DNA of 53,329 nt, taken from NCBI GenBank assembly GCA_905236675.1, contig CAJOND010000044.1, forward strand, positions 1-53,329. The letters are read 5' to 3'. How positions within the stretch are numbered: position 1 is the first letter of the stretch; each line of letters begins with the position of its first letter. Both the position numbers and the translations under genes were made by a program. Shown here piece by piece: positions 46,476 through 53,329 of this stretch. The stretch is from Candidatus Rifleibacteriota bacterium (lineage in GTDB: Bacteria > Muiribacteriota > Ozemobacteria > Ozemobacterales > Ozemobacteraceae). The notes below the pieces were generated by a model. That model did not search any database. It worked only from the letters and a program-made list of their open reading frames with translations, and was not told the DNA's origin.

Positions 46476-47047
46476 TTATTTTAATGCGTATAATCTGATG
46501 GCAACTTTGATAATAATTATTAATATACTTACACCTATTACTTTGGCACCCTTAACTACTTCTCCTTTACACATCATAACAATTCCACAAATAAAAGCAA
46601 TATCTGGAATTATTATCATAGGAACCCACATACCTGAAGGTATAGAGGTGTCTTCTTCTACATCATTCTTTTTTGCTTTTGCTCTATCATCATCTTTTTG
46701 GAATTCCCCACAATGAGGACATTTTCTGCTTCCTCTAGGTATTGGTTCTTTACACCAGCGACAAGCTATCATATTTTGGTTAAAGGAACCTGAAGTGTTA
46801 CTTGTCTTTGTAAAGGATTAAGACTTGTTTTATTTGGCTTTTGATAACTAGAATTATTTTGATAACTATTACTCAGGGAATTACAAGAAAATTTTGGACA
46901 GCCGCCTTCGTTTTGCCAGCAATCTTCATGATTGATACCCTGACAGTTCGGACATATATGTATAGTTTCACCTAATTCTATTTCTCTTTTACAAATATTA
47001 CATAATTGACCGGCATACTTTTTATTTGCCTTTATAACATTATCCAT
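46476..47047 (-). pseudogene. RING/zinc-ribbon/TM protein split by a frameshift
   Basis: Two pieces: a Prok-RING-like part (46769-47047, 92 residues: CNICKREIELGE, CPNCQGINHEDCWQNEGGC) and a zinc-ribbon/two-TM part (46476-46772, 98 residues: CRWCKEPIPRG, CPHCGE). The frame before the second ATG reads TSGSFNQNMIACRWCKEP, like TPGASNANMVPCRFCKEP in the intact neighbour 47556-48257, so one base (probably a T in the run at about 46812-46815) was lost from a once fused gene. It might still act as two proteins. RBS AGGGAG precedes ATG 47047. Confidence 0.75.
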
Positions 47048-47104
47048 TAGTCTTTTCTCCCTAATAAATATTCTATTGTAAATAATTTGTATATGAGTAA
47101 ATAA

Positions 47105-47569
47105 TCAAGTCATACTAAAACTTGTCTGCCAAATATATATTAACCAGTTTATAATTAATGCAAAGACAACTACTATTGCAGGATAAAAAATAAGCTTTTT
47201 TATAAATTTAGTATAGCCTTTTGATCCTGTTTTTAATAGATATATTCTTATTGGAATTTGAAAAAGAACTAGAAGATACAATGGAATTCCAAGTTTATGA
47301 TAGCGATAAGCAGCTTCGAAGTCCCCATGGGCAAAACTTACGAAACTTCTGGTTAGACCACATCCTGCACAGGGCTTATTGTATATGAGTCTGTGTATAC
47401 ATAAAACTGGAGTTTTAAATCCAAAAATAGTTACTCTATCATCTTTAGATGTAGGTGAGGCAGGAGAAAAAATACAGGATAAAAATATTATAGAGGCTGC
47501 AAAGAGTAGCTGAATCCATTGATCTTTTTTAAATTCTTTCTCTTTCAAGGTAGTCTTAACCAGCAGCAA
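47105..47569 (-). CDS. DUF2752 membrane protein
   Basis: 154 residues. The core CIHRLIYNKPCAGCGLTRSFVSFAHGDFEAAYRYH is the DUF2752 pattern (a Cys, P/G, CGLTR, then HGD). About three hydrophobic segments surround it. Function of the family is not known; the cysteine motif suggests redox or metal binding. The start (TTG at 47569) overlaps the preceding gene by 14 bases; a second in-frame TTG is at about 47548. Part of the operon. Confidence 0.75.
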   Translation of the reverse strand: MLLVKTTLKEKEFKKDQWIQLLFAASIIFLSCIFSPASPTSKDDRVTIFGFKTPVLCIHRLIYNKPCAGCGLTRSFVSFAHGDFEAAYRYHKLGIPLYLLVLFQIPIRIYLLKTGSKGYTKFIKKLIFYPAIVVVFALIINWLIYIWQTSFSMT

Positions 47570-48257
47570 TTATGTTCAAGATAACTCTTAATATGAAGCT
47601 AGCTATCATCCAACCGATAGAATATTTTATCATTCTTATACCTTTTCCGGATCTTCCGTTTGCACAATATATAGAGCCTACTATAAGTGATACAAGTGGA
47701 CAGCAGAATATAGTCAAACCTTCTATTATATTAAACGAATAATCGCCTTCTTCGTATACCTGTGTTGCTTGTTTCCTATCGCTTTCATTCTGATATTCGC
47801 CGCAGTGTTTGCATTTTCTAGCACCTCTCATAATTGGTTCTTTACAGAAACGACAAGGCACCATATTCGCATTACTTGCTCCTGGAGTTGGCATATTTCT
47901 ATTGCTGCCAAACGAATTCTGATTATTTCCAAATCCTCCAGCTCTATTATTTCCATAACTAGAACCACCTAGATTTGGACTGCCACCATAATTCGAATCA
48001 TCATAGCCAGCCCCATAGTTTGAATTACTATTACTAGAGCTGCCAAGATTAGAACTTCTCATGTTTCCGCTAGATAAAGAATTACAAGAAAGAGAATTGC
48101 ACCCTCCTTCGTTTTGCCAACAATCTTCATGATTTATACTTTGGCATTTAGGACATATATGTATCAAATCGCCTAAGGATATTTCTCTTTTACAAATTGC
48201 ACAGCTTTGTCCTTCATACTTTCGATTAGCTCTAATAACATCATTCCCTATAGGCAT
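47556..48257 (-). CDS. Prok-RING / zinc-ribbon membrane protein
   Basis: 233 residues from ATG 48257, eight bases after GAGGAG; the GTG at 48266 overlaps that SD. Domains: an N-terminal RING-like fold with CAICKRE, CPKCQ, NHEDCWQNEGGC and a further C (C-x2-C, C-x2-C, H-x2-C, C-x4-C order), like the Prok-RING_1 family; a Gly/Ser/Asn-rich linker of about 80 residues; a zinc ribbon CRFCKEP..CKHCGE; then two TM helices. Known RING_1 proteins are membrane-anchored and co-occur with ubiquitin, E1, E2 and JAB. An E3-like role is inference. Confidence 0.75.
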   Translation of the reverse strand: MPIGNDVIRANRKYEGQSCAICKREISLGDLIHICPKCQSINHEDCWQNEGGCNSLSCNSLSSGNMRSSNLGSSSNSNSNYGAGYDDSNYGGSPNLGGSSYGNNRAGGFGNNQNSFGSNRNMPTPGASNANMVPCRFCKEPIMRGARKCKHCGEYQNESDRKQATQVYEEGDYSFNIIEGLTIFCCPLVSLIVGSIYCANGRSGKGIRMIKYSIGWMIASFILRVILNIIAAG

Positions 48258-48296
48258 ACATAACACTCCTCTTATTTAGACTCATAATAAAAATAA

Positions 48297-49184
48297 TTAT
48301 ATTTGGCAATTAACGCAAGCATAATTATTTGTTCCAGGTATTTTTTTCATGTGATCTAAGCAAACAGTTTTACCACATTTAGAACAGGTTATATAGCAAT
48401 CATCACAGACTTTGTTTCCACATATGTAACAGGTTTTTGTGTGACTCAAACAAACATCTGCTTTACATAGTGAGCATTTGCTTATACAGTTAGCACAAAC
48501 AATTTGGTTACATATAGAACATTTGCCTGTAACGCATTTTAAACAAATTACTTTACCACATTCACTGCAAGTAAAAGCACAGTTTATACACACAGGGTGA
48601 TGAGAAGAACAAAAAACTAAATCAGAACCTTTCACAGAATCGCCACAATTGGCACACTTAACGATAGAATCGTCTGTTATAGATTTCATTTCAGAATCAG
48701 AAATAGTATTGTTACTATTTTCAAAATATGAGCTAAAGTCTGTTTTATCTGTAGGAAATTTCAGTCTATTCTTGTCTGCCCATTGTGCCGCTTCCCCATT
48801 CAAAGGACTTTTTAAATTGTAACTTTGATAAGCTAACATTTCTGCGATTCTAATTACAAGATGGGGCAAAGATTCGCCAACAGCCCAATGGTCGCCTATA
48901 CATATGGCATGAGGTGCGATATTGGGGTGGAAAACAGGGGTTAACATTCTGCATTGAGGGGCTTGTCTTGGATAAGTCGCTGTTAAGTATATTTCAGCTG
49001 TATGTTTATCTTTGAAAGACACTGAGCCCTTAGGAGTCATAACAAGGCTATTAACATCAAATTCTATTTGATACTTATCAGGTGGATTACCTGAAGTTTG
49101 TATTATTCTTATTTTCCCAGAATTTGGAAAAGCATCACACATTTTTAAATAATCAGATTGTAGGCGTTTATCTCTAATGCTCAT
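48297..49184 (-). CDS. E2 ubiquitin-conjugating-fold protein with zinc clusters
   Basis: 295 residues. Residues 1-160 read as a UBC domain: strands with PKGSVSF and AEIYLTATYPRQAPQ, HPN (residues 86-88), then Cys95 in ICIGDHW seven residues later (eight in typical E2s) and Trp100, SLPHLVIRIAEML, and SPLNGEAAQWADKN (the P-N-EAA element near the E2 end). Residues from about 172 hold many CxxC/HxxC pairs (CANCG, CINCAFTCSECG, CSICN, CSLCK, CYICG), i.e. stacked zinc folds, perhaps RING/B-box-like. So it would be a conjugating enzyme with built-in zinc modules. AGGAAA SD precedes it. Activity is inferred. Confidence 0.8.
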   Translation of the reverse strand: MSIRDKRLQSDYLKMCDAFPNSGKIRIIQTSGNPPDKYQIEFDVNSLVMTPKGSVSFKDKHTAEIYLTATYPRQAPQCRMLTPVFHPNIAPHAICIGDHWAVGESLPHLVIRIAEMLAYQSYNLKSPLNGEAAQWADKNRLKFPTDKTDFSSYFENSNNTISDSEMKSITDDSIVKCANCGDSVKGSDLVFCSSHHPVCINCAFTCSECGKVICLKCVTGKCSICNQIVCANCISKCSLCKADVCLSHTKTCYICGNKVCDDCYITCSKCGKTVCLDHMKKIPGTNNYACVNCQI

Positions 49185-49199
49185 AATTTTTTCCTGTTT

Positions 49200-50483
49200 C
49201 TATTCATTAATAATTTTTAAAAGATTAGAATCTAAATATTTGGTTAATTCGTCTATTGCAATAGAAAAATTCAGACCTTCGGTTTGGGCTTTTTCATATA
49301 TCCAAGTATTAATTCCTACTAAGTTCCCTTTTTCAGAATATAAACCGCCACCTGAATTTCCATGATTCAATGGTGTTTGTATTTGAATTACGGTTATTTC
49401 GTAGTTTCCTATCTGTTTATTTCTAAAACTTGAAACAACGCCTTCCGTATAAGTCCAATCTAAACCCATAGGGTTCCCTATCGCAAATACTTTTTCGCCC
49501 ATTTTTATTTCATTTGATGAACCAATTTTTACCGAACTACCATAATTTTCTGGTGTTGAACAGCATAATATGGCTAAATCTATTCCTTCGGGAGCCACCC
49601 AAAGAATATCTGCTTTTTGTGTGTCCGCATTATAAAAAGTCACAGATAAATTCTTTGCTTTTTTCTTTGCTTCATCAAGGGAAGATACCATTGAACCACC
49701 TGTTAAAACGTGAACATTGGTTATTATATAGGTTTTAGAGTCTTTGTTTTTGACAACCACACCTGACCCTAATGATTGACTTAAACCAAAACCGGATTTT
49801 ATTGAAACATTAGATTTTAGCGGTTCTTGGATGTGGGCGGCTGATTTTTCTATTACTTCAGCTACACGCTTTTGGTTTATTTCTTGTGAAACAGGTTTTT
49901 CGTCCTGATATGTATGAAGATATAATATTAACCTAACAGTACCACCAATAAAAGTAGTTATACTAAAAAAGAGGGCGATAAATGCTAGATATAGTCCTTT
50001 TAGTTTTTTATTTTTATTGAATAGGCTTAAGGAAATATTAGAAAAGACAATGCTTAAAAATCCACCAAAAAAGACAACAAAATAGAAGATATTTATAAGA
50101 TTAGAATTTGCTGTTAAATAAAGAGATAAGGAGATAAGAAAAACTATAATAGAGAAAAATGTAGAAAAAACAGCCATTTTTGAGATTGTTTTTTCGCCTT
50201 TGTTTAATTCTTTAATTAAATATTCTGTGGGGTTTCTTGTATTTTCTGGAACAGCAATTACATTGCTTACTTCTTCTTTTGTTAATACTATATCTGTTTT
50301 TTCAAAATGTGGGGAAATAGCTCTACATTCTTCACTACCACAACCATGTTCTTTATAACATATTTCGTGTGCGTAAGCTCCGCAACAATCACATTCTACG
50401 ACATATTCGCCCGTTCTAAATAACCTAGAACAAACAGAACAGTGTTTATTATTATCTCTTTCTTCAATGACTACTTTTTTCAT
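49200..50483 (-). CDS. Prok-RING / three-TM / HtrA-like serine protease fusion
   Basis: 427 residues. Residues 13-54 are a RING-like zinc fold (C15, C18, C31-C34, H39, C42, C48, C53). Three hydrophobic segments follow (about 106-124, 130-152, 163-190). A trypsin-like domain holds His258 (ITNVHVL), Asp302 (GIDLAIL) and Ser377 (NHGNSGGGL), a full triad. The PDZ domain common in HtrA is missing. So a membrane protein with the RING on one side and a protease on the other or same side; topology is not settled. It links proteolysis to the ubiquitin-like operon. Confidence 0.85.
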   Translation of the reverse strand: MKKVVIEERDNNKHCSVCSRLFRTGEYVVECDCCGAYAHEICYKEHGCGSEECRAISPHFEKTDIVLTKEEVSNVIAVPENTRNPTEYLIKELNKGEKTISKMAVFSTFFSIIVFLISLSLYLTANSNLINIFYFVVFFGGFLSIVFSNISLSLFNKNKKLKGLYLAFIALFFSITTFIGGTVRLILYLHTYQDEKPVSQEINQKRVAEVIEKSAAHIQEPLKSNVSIKSGFGLSQSLGSGVVVKNKDSKTYIITNVHVLTGGSMVSSLDEAKKKAKNLSVTFYNADTQKADILWVAPEGIDLAILCCSTPENYGSSVKIGSSNEIKMGEKVFAIGNPMGLDWTYTEGVVSSFRNKQIGNYEITVIQIQTPLNHGNSGGGLYSEKGNLVGINTWIYEKAQTEGLNFSIAIDELTKYLDSNLLKIINE

Positions 50484-50489
50484 AAATAT

Positions 50490-51158
50490 TTAACCTATAA
50501 TCATAGCTACAAATACTAAACCAGTAATAATTAGATTTATTATAGATATAATAGAACTTGCATATACTAGTATTTTAAGTTCTTTTGGCAATCTTTTCAT
50601 TTTAAATAACCAGCCAACTTTGTCTGATGCTAATATAGTATAAAAATTAATAAGAAACATAAAAAAATTAAAACAAATTATTAGGCTTAATAAAAATTGA
50701 ATTCCTACAAAAATCCTGATTTTTGTAAGTTCTTTTCCATCATATGTTCTATTTTGCCATTCCTCTTTTGTCATTGGCTTTTCTGTAGGAAATTCTGATT
50801 TACAAACACGGCAGATGATAGCATTGGAGAGTATCATTGAGCCACATTCAGGGCATTTTTTTTCTGATGTCCAGCCTTCTACATAGGTATCAGAAGGAGC
50901 ATAATCTGCTTTTTTTATGTCTGGTGCTGCAGCACAACCATAACTACCGCAACCACCCATTTCTTTCCAACAATCATGGTGGTAGGGTAATTTACATTCG
51001 GGACATAAAACAATGGATTCTCCGTTTAAAATACCAGAACCGCAAATAGAACAAATTTTGCTTATTTCATTGTCTGTAGCTTCAAATGGAGTAACGGTAT
51101 ATTGTTTTTTAGGCATTTTTTTTGCCGAACTCATATGATTTGGTAATCTACTAGACAT
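50490..51158 (-). CDS. Prok-RING / zinc-ribbon membrane protein
   Basis: 222 residues. RING-like ligands: C36, C39, C52, C55, H60 or H61, C63, C70 and C75 (ICSICG, CPECKLPYHHDCWKEMGGC, YGC). A zinc ribbon follows (CPECGS...CRVCKSEF). Two hydrophobic segments in the last 75 residues anchor it. It lies three bases downstream of the FHA gene and six upstream of the RING-protease gene. Likely an E3-like or assembly component, by analogy with Prok-RING_1 neighbourhoods. Confidence 0.75.
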   Translation of the reverse strand: MSSRLPNHMSSAKKMPKKQYTVTPFEATDNEISKICSICGSGILNGESIVLCPECKLPYHHDCWKEMGGCGSYGCAAAPDIKKADYAPSDTYVEGWTSEKKCPECGSMILSNAIICRVCKSEFPTEKPMTKEEWQNRTYDGKELTKIRIFVGIQFLLSLIICFNFFMFLINFYTILASDKVGWLFKMKRLPKELKILVYASSIISIINLIITGLVFVAMIIG

Positions 51159-51161
51159 GAG

Positions 51162-52337
51162 TTATCTTCTTTCTTTTTGTTGGAATTGAAGAATACTTTG
51201 TCCAACAATTATTGTATCATCAGATTCTAGAATCTTACTTCCATTTATTTTTTCTGAGTTTACGTAAACTCCCACACCTTTACTATCATCAATTATCTCA
51301 TATTTACTACCTTTTTTCTGTATTTTAGCATGAGTAGGCATTACATTTGGATCTTTGAAAATATATATATCACTTCTTGGAGAGCTACCTATCAGTGTTG
51401 GATTATGATAAATAACGAACTGTTTTCCTCTTAAAGGACCTGATTTCATGGTTACCCAGACATCTTTGGCCATATTTTCAACAAGACCAATAAATACTCC
51501 TATCATCAGACCCAAAACACTTAAGCCAATTCCTCGGCTCCAGCCTCCTTGAGTAGTTCCTATACTGTGTGCTAAAAAACTTATGGGATCAAAGAAAAAA
51601 CCTCCCATAAATCCACCAATCATTCCACCAATAACCCCATTAAACATAAGTTTTTGGGATTTATTTGCTATTCCTGGTATTATACCTATGCCTGCTCCTA
51701 ATAATGCCCAGATTGGAGCTCTAGCAGACATTAATAAAACACAGGAAACAAGTTTGGGTTCATTTTCTCTTATGCTTGGAAACATTTTTAATAAAGCTAA
51801 AGCAATAAAACCAAGCAGTAATCTAAACAATAAGTTACCTACATAATGAAAAACTACTCCAGATAACAATCCTGAACCTAATCCAATAGCTCCATTTCTT
51901 ATGGCTTTCGGAAAATTACCAGACATTACAGAATCTAATGCACTTATACAACAACCTATAGCCATAGTAACTACTATTATTAATGAATCCATAATAGTAT
52001 CTTCTTGGGTCTTTGCCATAGCTTCTATTGGACCCCATCCTATTAAAGCCGCAAACATACCGCATATTGCAGTATAGAATACAGGATTAAAAAAAATATT
52101 GGTTTCGACAGGTATTCTTTCTGCTTTATTGAGATCTCTTTTAGATTCTTTTTCTTCCTTTATGCGGTTATTAACGTATTCTGTGTTTAATTCATGTTTG
52201 TTAATGACTATATAACCGCTGTTTGCTGTTGATATATCTCTACTACTAGAGAAATTATCTTGTGTAGAGCCTCGATTGTCGGCTTCTGTTAAACCATAGT
52301 TATTGTTTTTTGTTATATCGTAATTATTGTTATCCAT
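51162..52337 (-). CDS. FHA-domain polytopic membrane protein
   Basis: 391 residues from ATG 52337, with GAGG just upstream (an upstream TTG at 52349 overlaps the previous stop). N-terminal 70 residues are Asn/Ser/Asp-rich and disordered. The middle (about 85-295) has Gly-rich hydrophobic segments, roughly seven. The C-terminus is a FHA domain: LIGSSPRSDIYIFKDPNVMPTHAKI then SKYEIIDD and GVYVNSEKI. FHA domains bind phosphothreonine peptides, so a kinase-dependent input to the operon is suggested; no kinase lies in this window. Confidence 0.8.
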   Translation of the reverse strand: MDNNNYDITKNNNYGLTEADNRGSTQDNFSSSRDISTANSGYIVINKHELNTEYVNNRIKEEKESKRDLNKAERIPVETNIFFNPVFYTAICGMFAALIGWGPIEAMAKTQEDTIMDSLIIVVTMAIGCCISALDSVMSGNFPKAIRNGAIGLGSGLLSGVVFHYVGNLLFRLLLGFIALALLKMFPSIRENEPKLVSCVLLMSARAPIWALLGAGIGIIPGIANKSQKLMFNGVIGGMIGGFMGGFFFDPISFLAHSIGTTQGGWSRGIGLSVLGLMIGVFIGLVENMAKDVWVTMKSGPLRGKQFVIYHNPTLIGSSPRSDIYIFKDPNVMPTHAKIQKKGSKYEIIDDSKGVGVYVNSEKINGSKILESDDTIIVGQSILQFQQKERR

Positions 52338-52345
52338 AGCAAACC

Positions 52346-53329
52346 TCAATTATTTTGGAAAATCCAAGGATATTTTTGTTTAATAATCTGTCTAGACTCT
52401 TCACTATAAAGACCTAATACCAGATTAAGCATTTTTTTTGCTTCTTTTATTCTATCTTCATTTATTGGTTGAGCAGTTAAAGAAAGCAGATAAGGATCTA
52501 GTTGCGTCAAGATACTGCCAGCAACCATTTCTTTGATTTCTTTTAACTGTTCTTCCGATATCTCTTGTGAGTTTTTGTATCTGGAAGCTATTGTTTCAAG
52601 TATATTTTTTGTAGATTTTGACTGTATTTTATAGCCGTTAGATATGGTCAACAAACTATAGTTAATGCTGTGAGCAAAAGTTTTTAATGCATTAATATCA
52701 ATAGTTGAAGTTGCTGGAATATTATTAACTGTATTATTTATATTATTAATAAGTTCAGTTAAATCTTCGGATACCGATTGTTTTATTGCCCAATCCGAAA
52801 TTAATTCCCTAGCTTCAGAATGTAAAGATTTAGAAGCAATGTTACTTGCATCTTTTAAGTGTAAAAAATTTACTAACAAAAAAGCTAAGTTAAAACACAA
52901 AAAATAATAAAAAGCATGTTTATAAAAATTATCATTGGATTCTTCTTTTTCTTGAGAATCGTTATTAAATTCAGAATCCGAAGCAACATTGCTATTGTTA
53001 TTAGAATTTGAATTTTCTCTATAGGTTTCTTCTCCTCCAACAGTACCAATAGTTAAAGGAATTGTATTATTTCCAATCCAACATTGTCTTAACGGTCTTA
53101 TTTTGCCATCCTGCCATGCAAAGATACCGCATTGAGAAGCTTTTGGATCTACAACCAATGCAACGTTGTAAGGCTGATTAAAGAAATAATCCTGGATGAA
53201 TTTGTCCATATCAGATAAGAATATCCCAAAACCAGGGTGAGTATGATACCAACCGATAATAGAATAATTAGAATACTTTTCTTCTCTTATTTTATGAATA
53301 TAATCCCAGGTTTCAGGAGTAAAAGAAAC
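52346..53329 (-). CDS. JAMM-motif peptidase-like membrane protein (partial, right edge)
   Basis: The reading frame is open to the edge of the window, so the N-terminus is missing; the ATG at 53209 is internal. Translation of 53329-53160 includes GWYHTHPGFGIFLSDMD: the JAMM core H-x-H-x7-S-x2-D, close to the WYHSHPG..S motif of Rpn11/CSN5 by memory. Next come ALVVDP, a low-complexity Asn/Ser/Glu linker, one hydrophobic span (YYFLCFNLAFLLVNFLHL) and a helical C-terminal region. It would remove ubiquitin-like modifiers (or cleave isopeptides) at the membrane. The upstream JAMM Glu lies beyond the window. Confidence 0.85.
   Translation of the reverse strand, partial: VSFTPETWDYIHKIREEKYSNYSIIGWYHTHPGFGIFLSDMDKFIQDYFFNQPYNVALVVDPKASQCGIFAWQDGKIRPLRQCWIGNNTIPLTIGTVGGEETYRENSNSNNNSNVASDSEFNNDSQEKEESNDNFYKHAFYYFLCFNLAFLLVNFLHLKDASNIASKSLHSEARELISDWAIKQSVSEDLTELINNINNTVNNIPATSTIDINALKTFAHSINYSLLTISNGYKIQSKSTKNILETIASRYKNSQEISEEQLKEIKEMVAGSILTQLDPYLLSLTAQPINEDRIKEAKKMLNLVLGLYSEESRQIIKQKYPWIFQNN

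Noticed and set aside
46476..46772. Independent small zinc-ribbon gene
   Set aside because: The frame upstream of its ATG continues with residues homologous to the fused paralogue, so I treat it as the second half of a broken gene.
1..53329. tRNA, rRNA, CRISPR or transposase genes
   Set aside because: No T-loop-like GTTCGAATCC in intergenic DNA, no repeat-spacer pattern and no transposase motifs were found by eye.

Overview
The window is AT-rich, densely coded bacterial chromosome, probably from a Gram-negative-type anaerobe of a poorly sampled lineage. It carries lipoproteins, type IV prepilin-like genes, many HEAT and TPR proteins, HD-GYP regulators and an IleRS that looks like the eukaryote-like type 2. 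Candidatus Riflebacteria or a similar candidate phylum would fit, but this is a weak inference from protein style. dnaA (10242-11618) lies behind an AT-rich, DnaA-box-bearing stretch that is a good oriC candidate. dnaN is about 15.5 kb away, translationally coupled to ileS. No rRNA, tRNA, CRISPR array or transposase was seen.

Layout: (1) 1-6706, minus strand: heptanucleotide repeats, HEAT/membrane protein, AlbA_2 (Schlafen-like) protein, TlpA-like lipoprotein, an ABC-type permease in two pieces, and a P-loop ATPase. (2) 6878-9860, plus strand: UDP-sugar genes of the UDP-GlcNAc3NAcA type (broken WbpA-like dehydrogenase, WbpB-like and WbpD-like). (3) 9861-11618: candidate oriC and dnaA. (4) 11647-15290, minus strand: broken membrane glycosyltransferase-like gene and the CapG/CapE pair of UDP-N-acetyl-L-fucosamine synthesis. 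(5) 15744-20097, plus strand: MtnA plus class II aldolase (possible DHAP shunt), a deoxyinosine/uracil glycosylase, an SfsA remnant, and a GAF-HD-GYP protein. (6) 20098-23950: a decayed S8 protease gene flanked by repeat-rich intergenic DNA. (7) 23993-30005, plus strand: ileS, dnaN, HEAT/zinc-ribbon protein, DUF3006-like protein. (8) 30211-34993, minus strand: small membrane protein, TPR lipoprotein, prs, truncated glmU. (9) 35166-39931, plus strand: J-like/TPR/cold-shock fusion, methyltransferase, a YmdB-fold protein without metal ligands, GAF-GAF-HD-GYP. (10) 39974-43489, minus strand: pseudopilin-type operon. (11) 43658-46084: two small proteins and a secreted HExxH metalloprotease candidate.

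(12) 46084 to the window end, minus strand, is the most striking part. It is a compact operon with a JAMM-motif peptidase (cut by the window edge), an FHA-domain membrane protein, several membrane-anchored Prok-RING-like proteins (one fused to an HtrA-like serine protease), an E2 ubiquitin-conjugating-fold protein with a candidate catalytic Cys and zinc clusters, a DUF2752 protein and zinc-ribbon membrane proteins. It looks like a membrane-bound, ubiquitin-like conjugation/deconjugation and signalling system. No E1 or ubiquitin-like modifier is visible here; they could lie beyond the right edge, be elsewhere, or be absent.

A second theme is gene decay. At least five genes are broken by different lesions (10-nt deletion, 4-nt duplication, single-nt indels, two in-frame TGA codons, likely loss of a start codon and of a catalytic Asp), and a sixth is split. 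The variety argues for real genome erosion rather than only sequencing error.
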